In this document: positions 1-9,142 of the stretch, piece by piece
Layout: each line of letters opens with the position of its first letter
Position numbering within the stretch: the first letter of the stretch is position 1
NCBI RefSeq assembly: GCF_026167525.1
Contig: NZ_CP110679.1
Span: 310,001 to 374,000, forward strand
Direction: 5' to 3'
Source: Sphingomonas sp. M1-B02
GTDB taxonomy: Bacteria > Pseudomonadota > Alphaproteobacteria > Sphingomonadales > Sphingomonadaceae
DNA: 64,000 nt
The notes under the pieces: generated by a model
What the model saw: only the letters and a program-made list of their open reading frames with translations
The model's database searches: none
Told to the model about the DNA's origin: nothing
Program-made: the position numbers and the translations under genes

Positions 1-1
1 C

Positions 2-3000
2 AAGAGCGTCGACGTGGTCAAGGGCTCCACCGCCGACATGACCGAAGGGTCGCTGGGCGGCACGGTCCAGATCAAGACGCGCACAGGCCTCGATTTCAAG
101 AAGCCCTATGCTTCGCTGCGCGTCGGCGCCGGCCAGAATTCGCTGGGCAAGGATTGGACGCCCGACGTCAACGGGGTGCTTGCGAGCCGCTTCTTCAATG
201 ATCGACTGGGTGTCATCGCCAGCGGCAGCTATTCGAAGCTGCAGAACAATGCCCACGGCTATGAGAATACCACGAGCAACAATCGCGGCTATTCGCGCCT
301 GTATGATTTCGACAATTCGCCCGAGAAGACCTTCGCGTTCAATCCTGCCACGGTCGGCACCGACGCTGCCGATGTTGCCATCGCCAACGCCACGGCGCCC
401 GACGGCTCCACTCTGACTCCGCGCGAACTGGTGACGCTTGCGGCCGGTGCTGCGAGCAAGGCGCAGTGCCTGACCATCTTCCCGAACGCCAGTGCCACCG
501 CTGCTACCGGCGTTCGCGCGCAGCGCATCCTGGAACAGCAGACCTGCCTCAATCAGTGGAACGATTATACGCCGTCGCTGATCCGGCATTTCTCGAATAC
601 CCAGACCGATGAACGCTATTCGTTCGACGCACGGATGGATTATCGCATCACCGACAATCTGACCTTCTTCGCCAAGGGCACGATCGCCAATCGCAAGGTC
701 CACGACCAGAACCGTAGCCGCACGCCGGTCTCGCTGTTCAACGCGAATCTGAACGGCACTTTCGTCGACACCGCGACCGGGTACCCGCGGATCCGCTCGG
801 TTTCGCCAACCGCACCGGCCGGCTACGCCCTCTTCGATCCGCAGTACGGATTCAACAATGTCGCCAATAACGCCACGCTCGGCAACGTGCTCAACGTGGT
901 GCCCGGCAGCGTCGTGGTCGACAGTGCGCATAACGTTACCCAACTCACGACGACCAACAATTCGGTGACGATCGATCAGATCGAGAACCGCATCGATACT
1001 AGCACCAAATATGCCCAGGCCGGCCTGGAGTATCGCAGCGATCGGCTCGAGATCGATCTGTGGGGCGGCTACACCAAGGCGGTCACCAGCCGCGGCGATA
1101 TGCGCACGCAGCGTTCCTACAATTATGGCGATGCGACGCTGACCTTGCAGCCGAATGGCCTGTGGGACATCGATCTCCCGGCCAATTATGACGAAACCAA
1201 CCCGAGCAATTTCGTCCAGGTCGCTCCGGCCACGACCGCACTGGCCGCCGTGGTGGCCGGGCCGAATGGTCCAGCCGTGCCTGCTTACTCGATCGCGCAG
1301 CAGCCGCTGACGACGCCGAACTTCCAGGTCCAATACACCCCGGCTCTGGGTGAAGCATCGGAGAAGATCGCGAAGTTCGACTTTGCCTACAAGACCGACG
1401 AGATTCTGCCCTTCATCACCCGGGTCAAGGTTGGCGCGATGTATCGCAACAACAGCATCAGCCGCTGGAACAATGGCGGCTACACCGCCAAGCCGGCGGT
1501 CGGTACCTTTGGTACGCCGGGCTATGTTCCTGCGGTCATCGTGCCGACGGCGATCGTCCGCGGCACGCTGCGGGCATGCCAGCCGACCGCGACCTCGTCG
1601 GCAGCAGGCGGCCTGTCGTGCAACTATGGATTCGTCCCCAGCACAAATCCCGCCAATGTTCGCTCTGGCGTCGACACGCTGACTCCGGACCAACTGCGCG
1701 AGCTTTTTACGCGCACGCTTGAGCCGGCCGACTCGGACTATTTCGGTGATCTGCCAAACCGGGGCGATCTGCCGCCGTCATGGCAGGGCATTCGGACCGA
1801 CGAGCTGTTCGCAGCGCTCGGCGCGTCGCAGTTCATGAATTTCGACTGCCTGAAGGAGTGCACGGCGAGCGACGGCAACGTTTATGCGCAGCCCGTCACG
1901 CGCGCGAACGAGACGATCAAGAACGTCTATGCCATGGCCGATTTTGAACAGCGTCTGCCGCTCGGCCTGCTGTTCAACGGCAATGTCGGCGTCCGCGGAG
2001 TCTTCACCACGGTCGAAGGCTCGGGCCTGCAGACGCTTTCGCAAGTCGCCGTGACGGCTTCGTACAACCCGGCGAACCCCAATGCGACTGCGGGGATCGT
2101 CACCACCAGCTATTCGCTGCCGGTCACCTTCGACAGCTCGACGACCGACTGGCTCCCGAGCTTCAACTTCAACCTGTGGGGCTTCAACGAGTCGTTGGTG
2201 CTTCGCCTGTATGGCGGCAAGACCATCGCGCGTCCGAACGTCAACAATCTGGTTCCTGCCGGCACCTGCGTCACCTTCGACGAGCGTCAGGCGCTCGATC
2301 CGGGCGCCGACGAATTCAACTGCTCGGGCCGCATCGGCAATCCGGGGCTGAAGCCGTTCACTGCTTGGAACTATAACGCCAGTCTCGAATGGTATCCGAA
2401 CGCGGACACCATGTTCTCGGCGGCCTATGGCAAGCTGGATGTCTCGGTCGGCAACCCGATCCAGGTGACCGAGCTGCGCCAGCCGTTCGCGGGTAGCGCC
2501 GAAGTAGATCCGGTCACCGGCGCAGCGCTGGCGGACTTCACCTTCCTCGTCCCGACCTTTGCGAACGGGCCCGGTTACAAGCGCTCGATCTGGGAATTCT
2601 CGGCAAAGACGGCGTTCACGTTCCTGCCCTGGTTCCTCAAATATACCGGTGCGGACGCCAACTTCTCGATCCTCGCCTCCGCCGCGACCAGCGGCCAGCA
2701 GGACCCCCTGACCGGCGACGTGATGCTGCCGCCCAACGAGTCCAAATATTATACCAACGCCTCGCTTTGGTATGACGACGGCAAGCTGAATCTGCGTGTC
2801 GCATATCAGAAGCGCAGCTCGCGTTTCTCGTGCATCACGCCGTGCGGCGGCAATACGACCGACATCAACTATCCGGGCGAGCAGTGGACTAACGTCCGTC
2901 TGGTCGCACCGGGCTACAACCCTGGCGTGCCGCGCTTCGAGGACGGCAGCACTTTCATCGACGTCAAGGCCTCGTACAACATCACCCGTAACTTCCAGAT

Positions 3001-3151
3001 CTATGCCGAAGGCCGCAACATGCGGCGCGAGGCGCAGACCGTGTCGACGGGCGAATATGTGCCTTTTGGCGACGGTACGCCCCGCATTCTCCGTCTGAAC
3101 TATGGCGGCCGGCGGATCATGGGGGGCGTTCGCGTCCAGTTCGGCAACTGA
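2..3151 (+). CDS. TonB-dependent receptor, 5' end outside window
   Basis: This is an outer-membrane active-transport receptor. The visible 1049 residues open inside the plug domain, where residues DVVKGSTADMTEGSLGGTV match the conserved end of the plug seen in sphingomonad receptors. The rest is a long beta-barrel with many alternating aromatic strands and several cysteine-bearing extracellular loops. The reading frame is open to the left edge, so the signal peptide, TonB box and first part of the plug lie outside. The C-terminus ends in VQFGN rather than a terminal aromatic residue, which is slightly unusual. The substrate cannot be read from the sequence. Large receptors of this class in sphingomonads often take up carbohydrates, but that is inference. 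A GC-rich hairpin follows the stop codon. The DUF6491 lipoprotein starts 136 bases downstream on the same strand. Confidence 0.93.
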   Translation, partial: KSVDVVKGSTADMTEGSLGGTVQIKTRTGLDFKKPYASLRVGAGQNSLGKDWTPDVNGVLASRFFNDRLGVIASGSYSKLQNNAHGYENTTSNNRGYSRLYDFDNSPEKTFAFNPATVGTDAADVAIANATAPDGSTLTPRELVTLAAGAASKAQCLTIFPNASATAATGVRAQRILEQQTCLNQWNDYTPSLIRHFSNTQTDERYSFDARMDYRITDNLTFFAKGTIANRKVHDQNRSRTPVSLFNANLNGTFVDTATGYPRIRSVSPTAPAGYALFDPQYGFNNVANNATLGNVLNVVPGSVVVDSAHNVTQLTTTNNSVTIDQIENRIDTSTKYAQAGLEYRSDRLEIDLWGGYTKAVTSRGDMRTQRSYNYGDATLTLQPNGLWDIDLPANYDETNPSNFVQVAPATTALAAVVAGPNGPAVPAYSIAQQPLTTPNFQVQYTPALGEASEKIAKFDFAYKTDEILPFITRVKVGAMYRNNSISRWNNGGYTAKPAVGTFGTPGYVPAVIVPTAIVRGTLRACQPTATSSAAGGLSCNYGFVPSTNPANVRSGVDTLTPDQLRELFTRTLEPADSDYFGDLPNRGDLPPSWQGIRTDELFAALGASQFMNFDCLKECTASDGNVYAQPVTRANETIKNVYAMADFEQRLPLGLLFNGNVGVRGVFTTVEGSGLQTLSQVAVTASYNPANPNATAGIVTTSYSLPVTFDSSTTDWLPSFNFNLWGFNESLVLRLYGGKTIARPNVNNLVPAGTCVTFDERQALDPGADEFNCSGRIGNPGLKPFTAWNYNASLEWYPNADTMFSAAYGKLDVSVGNPIQVTELRQPFAGSAEVDPVTGAALADFTFLVPTFANGPGYKRSIWEFSAKTAFTFLPWFLKYTGADANFSILASAATSGQQDPLTGDVMLPPNESKYYTNASLWYDDGKLNLRVAYQKRSSRFSCITPCGGNTTDINYPGEQWTNVRLVAPGYNPGVPRFEDGSTFIDVKASYNITRNFQIYAEGRNMRREAQTVSTGEYVPFGDGTPRILRLNYGGRRIMGGVRVQFGN

Positions 3152-3157
3152 GGCTAA

Positions 3158-3183
3158 GCGGGCCGCTCTGAAGGGCGGCCCGC
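3158..3183 (+). terminator. GC-rich hairpin after the TonB receptor
   Basis: A perfect 9-bp inverted repeat (GCGGGCCGC and GCGGCCCGC) with an 8-base loop begins 7 bases after the receptor stop codon. There is no following T run, so it may act as a transcript-end stabiliser rather than a strong intrinsic terminator. Confidence 0.5.
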
Positions 3184-3286
3184 CACCTCCGAGATTGGGA
3201 AAGCCGGGGAGCGGTGGTAGGAGCATTTGCTCGAAGCCATGCTCACCTGGCTTTTTCCGTTTCAACCGGGGGTTGGAGAGAGATTG

Positions 3287-3670
3287 ATGCGTCGGATCTG
3301 GCTGCTGACTTCAGCCCTGCTCGCGCTCGGCGCCTGCGCAGCGCCGCCGATTGCGGGCACCGCGCCGCAAGCGCAGCGCGCCTGCTTCTGGTCCTCGCAA
3401 GTCACCGGCTTCGCCGATGCCGGGCCCGACCGCGCTTTGGTGCATATCGGTACCCGCGAGACATGGGAGCTGACGCTGTCCCCCGGTTGCCCCGACGTCG
3501 ATTGGGCGATGAAACTGGGCGTTCGCGCGCGGGGCGGGGAGCGCATCTGTCCCGGGCGGCCCGCCGAATTGCTGGTTCCGAACGCCAGCGAGAGCGGCTT
3601 TCGCCGCTGCCTGGTCCGCAATGTCCGCCGGCTGTCTGCTGACGAGGCCGCCGCTGCACGGGGCATCTGA
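3287..3670 (+). CDS. DUF6491 family lipoprotein
   Basis: This is a small (127 aa) exported protein of unknown function. The start is placed at the ATG that follows GGTTGGAGAGAG and opens directly into the signal peptide MRRIWLLTSALLALGAC. The LGAC lipobox suggests diacylation and membrane anchoring at cysteine 17. The mature part has the pattern ACFW, a middle GCPDVDW and a late cysteine in RRCLVRNVRRL, which I recognise as the DUF6491 family common in Sphingomonadales. Four cysteines in the mature part could form disulphides in the periplasm. The stop codon overlaps the next start by one base, so it is translationally coupled to the following gene. No biochemical role is known to me. Confidence 0.8.
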   Translation: MRRIWLLTSALLALGACAAPPIAGTAPQAQRACFWSSQVTGFADAGPDRALVHIGTRETWELTLSPGCPDVDWAMKLGVRARGGERICPGRPAELLVPNASESGFRRCLVRNVRRLSADEAAAARGI

Positions 3671-4461
3671 TGCCCCGGGGTCCCGAGCTCGTGACGGCGC
3701 TCGTACCTGTCTCGCTGGCAGGCGGACCCGCCGCCGCGCTTCGCCTGCTCGCTGCGCCGGCCCTGGGGGCGGTGGAGATTGCCCGTCCCCCGCTCGATGA
3801 TCTGCCCTACCGCGACTTCGTGCGGACGCTGCTGGGGCGGCAGGGGTTCAAGCTCGACTTCAATCGGATGACCCCGGACGAGGCGCTCGCCTTGGTCTCC
3901 GACCAGCTCCTCGGTCCGGGCGCGTTCCGGCAGGAACGCGGCCTGCTTGCATCCGACATCGCCGAGCTCGCGGATTTCGCGGCGGGGCTGGTGGGCGGGG
4001 TCAGGCCGTCGATTTCGGTGCGCACGCTGTTTGCCCCCGGCGACCTCGTCTGGCATCTCGATCGCCTGAGCGAGCCAAGCGCCTTCCGTCTGCTCTGGCC
4101 GCTCGGACGGCCCGGCGGCATGCGCTTCACCCCGGCGGACAATGTGGATGCGGGGATGCACCGCGCCTACATGCGCCGAGAACATCCGTTGCTGTGCCAG
4201 CTGGATGCGCGCGTGCTACGCGCCGGCGCGGACGTCGAGACCCTCTGGGCGCACCGGCCGGTCCAGCTGGAGGCGATGACGACCGGCCGCTATCCCTTCC
4301 TGCGCGATCCGGATTTGGAGGTTGCGGTCCACCCCGATGCCGCCAGCATCCACCGGGTCGAGACCGGATCGCAGCCGGGCACCTATCATCGCTCTTCCTG
4401 GGCCAATCGCCGTGCGCCGGGGTTCCAGATCGTGATCACTGCCGCGTCGGGGCCGGCATGA
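3670..4461 (+). CDS. Hypothetical protein, possibly distantly DUF1826-like
   Basis: This is a 263-residue protein that I do not recognise with confidence. It starts on an ATG overlapping the previous stop and ends overlapping the ATG of the aldo-keto-reductase homologue, so the three genes form one coupled unit. The middle contains an acidic, leucine-rich helix region (SDIAELADFAAGLVGG), followed by VRTLFAPGDLVWHLD and a C-terminal segment with HRSSWANRRAPGFQIVITA. The order of these elements weakly recalls DUF1826 proteins, which have a histidine-containing strand followed by a gas- or metal-binding-like core, but key residues differ. There is no signal peptide and no membrane segment, so it is predicted cytoplasmic. 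Function is unknown. Confidence 0.7.
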   Translation: MPRGPELVTALVPVSLAGGPAAALRLLAAPALGAVEIARPPLDDLPYRDFVRTLLGRQGFKLDFNRMTPDEALALVSDQLLGPGAFRQERGLLASDIAELADFAAGLVGGVRPSISVRTLFAPGDLVWHLDRLSEPSAFRLLWPLGRPGGMRFTPADNVDAGMHRAYMRREHPLLCQLDARVLRAGADVETLWAHRPVQLEAMTTGRYPFLRDPDLEVAVHPDAASIHRVETGSQPGTYHRSSWANRRAPGFQIVITAASGPA

Positions 4462-5420
4462 TCGCGCGCCGCGCTTTTGGCCGTACCGGCATCGAGGTGT
4501 CTTCCTGCACCTTCGGCACCGCCGCGCTGGCGGGGAGCGATCTCATGGAAGCGAAAGCGGCGCTCTCGCTGGCGTTCGAGCGCGGCGTGAATGCAGTAGA
4601 GGTTGATGCCGGCGACAGCGCGTCGATCGATCTTCTGGGCGGCATGCTCCAGCGCGAGGGCGCGCGCGATCGGATGCATGTCCTCGCGCGGCTGACCTCG
4701 CTGCTGCCGTTCGATCTGCCGTCACCGCACGTCATGGTCGGCCAAGCCTATCCTGGCCGGCAACTCCGCGCCGAGACCGAGGCGCTGCTCAGGCAGTTGG
4801 GAGTCGAGCGGCTGGGGATTGCGATGCTCCACGCCTGGTGCCCCGAATGGCTGCGCGAGGGGGACTGGATCGAGACGCTCGATCGGCTGCGGCAGGAGGG
4901 CAAGATCGCCGGCTTCGGCATCTCGCTGTTCGATCATGACGTCGATGCCGGGCTGGAGGCGGTGACCAGCGGGCTGATCGACGCCGTGGAGGTGATGTAC
5001 AATATCTTCGATCAGGGCGCGGCGGCGGCGCTCTTTCCACTGTGCCAGCGGCACGGCGTCGCGGTGATCGCGCGCGCGCCGCTATATTATGGCGCGCTGG
5101 CCGGGGCCAACCTCGCGCGAGGCGACTGGCGGGCGGGCTATTTCTACGACGCGCATCGCAAAGAGACCGAGGCGCGGGCAGGGCGCATCGCGGAGCCAGG
5201 AGAGGCGATATCGGATCTGGCGCTGCGATTTGCCCAGTCGCATCCTGCGGTATCGACTGTGGCGGTGGGGATGCGGACGCGTGCGCAGGTCGAGGCCAAT
5301 CTGCGCGCGTTCGAACAGGGTCCGCTGGATCCGGAGCAGCAGGGCTCGATGGCAAAGCATGCCTGGCTGTGCCTAAGCCCCCACCGCGCTGGGTCCAGCG
5401 CGGTGGGGAGAACATCCTAG
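4458..5420 (+). CDS. Aldo/keto reductase superfamily protein with degenerate active site
   Basis: This 320-residue protein has the beta/alpha-barrel sequence order of aldo/keto reductases: N-terminal RRAFGRTGIEVSSCTFGTAAL, a central HAWCP, the strand AGFGISLFD, and the C-terminal nucleotide-binding stretch VSTVAVGMRT. The start is the ATG that overlaps the preceding stop codon (ATGA). The usual catalytic tetrad Asp-Tyr-Lys-His looks eroded. The DTAxxYG motif is replaced by VEVDAGDSAS with no tyrosine, and the lysine strand reads LARLT (Arg78). Only the histidine (H125) is clearly kept. It may be a non-reductive or regulatory homologue. The last codons lie in a strong hairpin, and the stop overlaps the convergent btuB-like gene by 4 bases. 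Confidence 0.85.
   Translation: MIARRAFGRTGIEVSSCTFGTAALAGSDLMEAKAALSLAFERGVNAVEVDAGDSASIDLLGGMLQREGARDRMHVLARLTSLLPFDLPSPHVMVGQAYPGRQLRAETEALLRQLGVERLGIAMLHAWCPEWLREGDWIETLDRLRQEGKIAGFGISLFDHDVDAGLEAVTSGLIDAVEVMYNIFDQGAAAALFPLCQRHGVAVIARAPLYYGALAGANLARGDWRAGYFYDAHRKETEARAGRIAEPGEAISDLALRFAQSHPAVSTVAVGMRTRAQVEANLRAFEQGPLDPEQQGSMAKHAWLCLSPHRAGSSAVGRTS
5379..5408. terminator. Perfect 12-bp hairpin between convergent genes
   Basis: CCCCACCGCGCT and AGCGCGGTGGGG form a perfect 12-bp stem with a 6-base loop. It lies inside the last codons of the aldo/keto-reductase homologue and just beyond the stop codon of the minus-strand BtuB-like receptor. It could end transcription from the minus strand. 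No long T run follows on either strand. Confidence 0.55.
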
Positions 5421-7339
5421 AAGGCGACTCGCACGCCGCCAAAGGCGCCGCGGCCCTGAGTGGCGAAGCTGAACACCTCCTCATAGCGCTCGTCGAAAAG
5501 ATTCTCGACGCGGCCGAACAGCGAGACCTTGTCGCTGATCTTGTAGTCCGCGTTGAAATTGACCAGCACGAACTCCTGCAGCGAAACGACCGGCGAGCTC
5601 GCATAGGTCGGATCGGTGAAGGTGATGTCGGTCATCCGGCCGTTGTAGCGGACGGTGAGCGTGCCAGCGAAACGCTCGTCCTTGCTAAGCACAGTCGCGT
5701 TGAAGCTTCCCAAATGCTTGGGCCGGCGGACTTCCTCGGCACCATTCTCCTCGGCGTCGAGATAGGTGTAGGTCGCGTCGAGGCGAAGCTGCGGGATCGG
5801 TCGCGCGCTGACGAAGATTTCGACGCCGTGCTGCCTGGAATCGGTCGTGCGGTTGCCCGGGGTCGCGACGAAGATGGGGGCGGGATAGGTCGTGTAGATC
5901 TCGTCCTTCAGCGTCGAATCGAAATAGGTCGCGCCGATCGTCGCGCGGCCCTCGCCGAAGCTCTGCTCGATCCCGGCCTCCCAGCCTTCGGACTTCTCTG
6001 GCTTCAGGTTCGGATTGCCGATGTAGCGTCCGTCCGAATAGCCGTAGAGTTCGAAATAGCCCGGGTTCTTGACGCCGGTGCCATAGGCTGCGCGGATCCG
6101 CGTGTCGGTCGGGAGGCGATAGCTTCCCTGGACGCGCCAGGTCGTGGGATCGCCGAAGCGGTTGTTGTCGTCGTGCCGCACCGAGCCGCCGAGCGACAGC
6201 CGATCGGCCACCGTCAGCTCATATTGACCGACCAGCCCGAGATTGTCGGTATCGCGCTTGCCCTGGAACGCGAAGGGGGAGGGGGTGATGTTCCGGAAGC
6301 TTTCGCGTTCCAGATCCACCGCGCCGGTGATCCGATGGACGACGCTACCGGTGCCGAAGCGGAAACTCGAGACGAAGGAGGCCTTGTAGCGCTGACCCTT
6401 GTCGCCGCTGTCTAGGCCAGCCTGATTGTATCCTTTCCGGGTCGTGTCGGCGAACTGCGCTGAGAGGGCGTTGGTCCAGCGACCGTCGAGTGCCGTCAGT
6501 TCGGCGCTGACGAGGCCGTAGAAAGCGCGGTTGTTGAAGCGCACGCCGGGGCTGTCGACGATCGTGCCGAAGCGGGGGCTGGCCGGGTTTAGCTCGCTAT
6601 TGTTCGAATCGGCGTCGAGCTGGCTGTAGCGGCCGACTGCGCTCAGCTTGAGGTTGGGCGAAGGCATCCAATTGAGCTTGGCGGTGCCGGTCACCGACTC
6701 CGACCCGAGGTTGCGGGCGCCGCCGCGGGCATTGGGGGTGCCGTCGCTATGATAGAAGGACCCCGACACGGCGTAATCGAACGTGTCGGATGCACCGGCC
6801 GCCCGCGCGTTGCCGTTATAGGTGCCGAACGAGCCGCCCTCGGCGCGCGCGCTGAGCCCCGGAGCTTCGGCCCCGGAGAGCGTGATGTAATTGATTACCC
6901 CGCCGATCGCGTCCGATCCGTAAAGCGAGGATTGCTGGCCGCGCAACACTTCGATCCGTGCTGCAGGATCGGCCAGCAAGGTGCTGAAATCGAACTCGCC
7001 GACATAAGGGTCGGCGGCTTCGATGCCGTCGATCAGCACCAGCACCTGATTGCCCTCGGCGCCGCGGATGCGGACCTGGCCCTGGCCGGCAATGCTGTTC
7101 ACCGCGACGCCGGGCACGTCGCGCAATATGTCGGAAACCCGGCGCGTCTGGCGCCGGTCGAGTGCTTCGGCATCGAGCACCGTCACCGATGCGCCGATCT
7201 GGTCCGCCCGCACGGCGTCGCCGGAGCGCGAAGCAGTGACGAGGATGGCGTCGCCAGGATTGGTCTGGTCTTGGTCGGCTTGCGCTAGAGCGGGCGAGGC
7301 CGCGGCAAGCGCGAGCATCGAAATCATGGTCTTCTTCAT
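5417..7339 (-). CDS. btuB: BtuB-like TonB-dependent vitamin B12 receptor
   Basis: This is an outer-membrane receptor of 640 residues, the usual BtuB size. The start at 7339 gives a clean signal peptide (MKKTMISMLALAAASPALAQ). It is followed by a TonB box-like DAILVTA, a plug domain with VRIRGAEGNQVLVLIDGIE and the conserved EVLRGQQSSLYGSDAIGGVIN, and a 22-strand-type barrel. The C-terminal strand ends GVRVAF with the expected terminal phenylalanine. The function, high-affinity cobalamin or corrinoid uptake energised by TonB, is strongly supported by a cobalamin riboswitch in the leader upstream. That element should shut expression off when B12 is plentiful. No other B12 uptake genes (btuFCD) are visible in the window. 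Confidence 0.92.
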   Translation of the reverse strand: MKKTMISMLALAAASPALAQADQDQTNPGDAILVTASRSGDAVRADQIGASVTVLDAEALDRRQTRRVSDILRDVPGVAVNSIAGQGQVRIRGAEGNQVLVLIDGIEAADPYVGEFDFSTLLADPAARIEVLRGQQSSLYGSDAIGGVINYITLSGAEAPGLSARAEGGSFGTYNGNARAAGASDTFDYAVSGSFYHSDGTPNARGGARNLGSESVTGTAKLNWMPSPNLKLSAVGRYSQLDADSNNSELNPASPRFGTIVDSPGVRFNNRAFYGLVSAELTALDGRWTNALSAQFADTTRKGYNQAGLDSGDKGQRYKASFVSSFRFGTGSVVHRITGAVDLERESFRNITPSPFAFQGKRDTDNLGLVGQYELTVADRLSLGGSVRHDDNNRFGDPTTWRVQGSYRLPTDTRIRAAYGTGVKNPGYFELYGYSDGRYIGNPNLKPEKSEGWEAGIEQSFGEGRATIGATYFDSTLKDEIYTTYPAPIFVATPGNRTTDSRQHGVEIFVSARPIPQLRLDATYTYLDAEENGAEEVRRPKHLGSFNATVLSKDERFAGTLTVRYNGRMTDITFTDPTYASSPVVSLQEFVLVNFNADYKISDKVSLFGRVENLFDERYEEVFSFATQGRGAFGGVRVAF

Positions 7340-7524
7340 CAGGGATATCCCCGGCGTCATGAGCAACGTCGGCGGGGCGTGCCGTTCGCGAACGAACGGT
7401 CGGTGCGCGCCAGCGGGCGGACGCCTTTCGCGCCCGGCAACGTGCACCGATGCGGACCCGCCGCATGGGTTCGTCGCTCAGACGGAGTACCGTGCCTTGG
7501 CCTATCCCTGGACCATGGCAAGAG

Positions 7525-7740
7525 CGACCGGTGCGCTGGCAGGTCTCCTGGCTCGCGGGTCATAGCTTGATGCACGCCTTCCCAGGCCCTCGCTTGCGCT
7601 AAGGCCCAGTGGCTGCTCCCCCCGAGGAGGGCGCATGTGCATCGCGCTCGCCGCTTACAGTTGCAGGGACAGCCGCGGAGTTGGACGCCCGGGGGCACCC
7701 GCACCGCATTCCCTTTCAAGCCCCTTGCGGGGCACCGGCG
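7525..7740 (-). promoter_or_regulatory. Cobalamin (AdoCbl) riboswitch
   Basis: Read on the minus strand, this leader carries the conserved landmarks of a cobalamin riboswitch in the right order: AAAGGGAATGCGGTGC (7708-7723), then CTGCAACTGTAAGCGG, GCCACTGGGCC, GGGAAGGCG and finally the B12 box AGCCAGGAGACCTGCC (7538-7553). It sits about 200 bases upstream of the btuB-like start. The intervening leader can form GC-rich hairpins and has no obvious T-run terminator, so control of translation initiation is more likely than termination. The boundaries given are approximate. Confidence 0.95.
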
Positions 7741-7832
7741 CGATCATGAGAGAAGGGGTCGCCCCCGATCCTCAGGCGCGGGCAATAGGGAAATTTTCCG
7801 CTCAGGCAAGGGGGCCGGGCGCTGCCCGCGGT

Positions 7833-9023
7833 CTACGACGGGTTACGGCGCGCCTCCAGGACATCGGCCAGGCTCGTCCATTTCGCCGCGCCGGCGCTGT
7901 TCGCGATCATCGCCTCGACGAATGTCATTGTTCGCAGGCCATCGGCGATGCCCGGAAACCAGTCGACCGTGTCCCAGGCCGGCGGGCGCGTTTGGCCCGC
8001 GCGCAGGGCGTGGCCGAAGCTCCGGTAGAGGTTCGCGAACGCCTCGATATAGCCTTCTGGATGGCCCGCGGGGGTGCGCAGCCGGGCCGTAGTCGATGCC
8101 TCGAGGCCGGGGCCGCCCGCGCGGATTATCTCGGCCGGCCGGTCGAGCCAGCGGATCGTCAGCGTATTGGGCTCCATCTGCGACCAGTCGAGTCCGCCTT
8201 TCTCGCCATGAATGCGCAGGCGCAGGCCATTTTCGTCGCCCGCGGCGATCTGGCTCGCCTTGAGCACGCCGCGCGCGCCATTTTCGAACTGGAGCAGCGC
8301 GGCAATGTCGTCGTCGAGCCGGCGGCCGGGTACGTGCGTGGTGAGGTCGGCGCTGAGCTGCTCCACCGTTAGCCCCGAGACATGCTCGGTGAGCTGGAAG
8401 GCGTGAGTGCCGATATCGCCCAGGCAACCGCCCAGCCCGGCACGCGCCGGATCGGTACGCCACTCGGCCTGCTTGTTACCTTCGCGGTCGAGGGGACCGC
8501 TGAGCCAGCCTTGCGAATATTCGACCTGGACCAGCCGGATCTTGCCCAGATCGCCGCGCGCGACCCGGGCCCGCGCCTCCTCGACGAGCGGAAAGCCGCT
8601 ATAGGTGAAGGTCAGGCCATAGAGTTTCCCGCTGCGCTGGACGGCCGCCTCGATGGCGAGCGCCTCCGCGAGGTCGAGCGCCATCGGCTTTTCGGACATG
8701 ACGTGGAAGCCGGCATCCAGCGCGGCGATCGCGGCGGGGGCGTGGAGGTGGTTCGGGGTGACGATCGCCAATACCTCCATCCGCTCCTCCGCGGGCAAGG
8801 CGGATTCGCCGGCGAGCAGGGCGTCGAGTGTCGGATAGCTGCGCCCCGGGGCCAGGCCAAGCGCATCGGCGCTGCGCCGTCCGCGCTGGGCATCGCTGCT
8901 GAAAGCGCCGCAGACCAGGGCATAATCGCCGTCAAGCGCCGCGGCCATGCGATGCACTGCGCCGATGAAGGCACCTTCGCCGCCGCCGACCATGCCGTAC
9001 CGGATCTTCGGCATAATGCGCAT
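7833..9023 (-). CDS. Gfo/Idh/MocA family sugar oxidoreductase
   Basis: This is a 396-residue NAD(P)-dependent oxidoreductase. An N-terminal Rossmann domain starts with [13 protein letters not shown] (residues 9-21). The family EKP motif with the catalytic lysine is at residues 111-113, and the C-terminal alpha/beta substrate domain contains [20 protein letters not shown], which supplies the Asp-x-x-x-His pair. The start is placed at 9023, because the ATG at 9041 lies inside the GGAGGAGAGG ribosome-binding site. There is no signal peptide, so it is cytoplasmic. It is divergent from the cytochrome c and glycoside-oxidation genes and probably belongs to that pathway, interconverting sugar and 3-keto-sugar forms. 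That role is inferred from context and from family members acting on scyllo-inosose, levoglucosan and 3-keto-glucose. Confidence 0.92.
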   Translation of the reverse strand: MRIMPKIRYGMVGGGEGAFIGAVHRMAAALDGDYALVCGAFSSDAQRGRRSADALGLAPGRSYPTLDALLAGESALPAEERMEVLAIVTPNHLHAPAAIAALDAGFHVMSEKPMALDLAEALAIEAAVQRSGKLYGLTFTYSGFPLVEEARARVARGDLGKIRLVQVEYSQGWLSGPLDREGNKQAEWRTDPARAGLGGCLGDIGTHAFQLTEHVSGLTVEQLSADLTTHVPGRRLDDDIAALLQFENGARGVLKASQIAAGDENGLRLRIHGEKGGLDWSQMEPNTLTIRWLDRPAEIIRAGGPGLEASTTARLRTPAGHPEGYIEAFANLYRSFGHALRAGQTRPPAWDTVDWFPGIADGLRTMTFVEAMIANSAGAAKWTSLADVLEARRNPS

Positions 9024-9100
9024 GTCTTGCCTCTCCTCCATAATTGCGTTCGAGCCGCCCGCGCGGGGTTGCGCCCGGCGCTACCTATCGGCAAGATGCT

Positions 9101-9125
9101 GTCAACGATGTCAACCAAAGGGTTG
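9101..9125. promoter_or_regulatory. Repeats in the divergent promoter region of the glycoside-oxidation cluster
   Basis: Between the divergent oxidoreductase and cytochrome c genes lie two direct copies of GTCAAC (9101-9106 and 9110-9115), overlapping a 5-bp inverted repeat CAACC-AAAG-GGTTG (9112-9125). The position 18 bases before the cytochrome c start suits an operator for a local regulator. The binding protein is not identifiable from this. Confidence 0.35.
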
Positions 9126-9142
9126 GCACGCCGGAGAGGTTT

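Noticed and set aside
1778..3265. Long open frame antisense to the first TonB receptor
   Set aside because: High GC content keeps antisense frames open. The sense frame shows plug and barrel motifs, while the antisense product has no recognisable domain and no ribosome-binding site.
7357..7719. 120-codon minus-strand open frame upstream of btuB
   Set aside because: It coincides with the cobalamin riboswitch and its leader, so it is an accidental frame in structured RNA.
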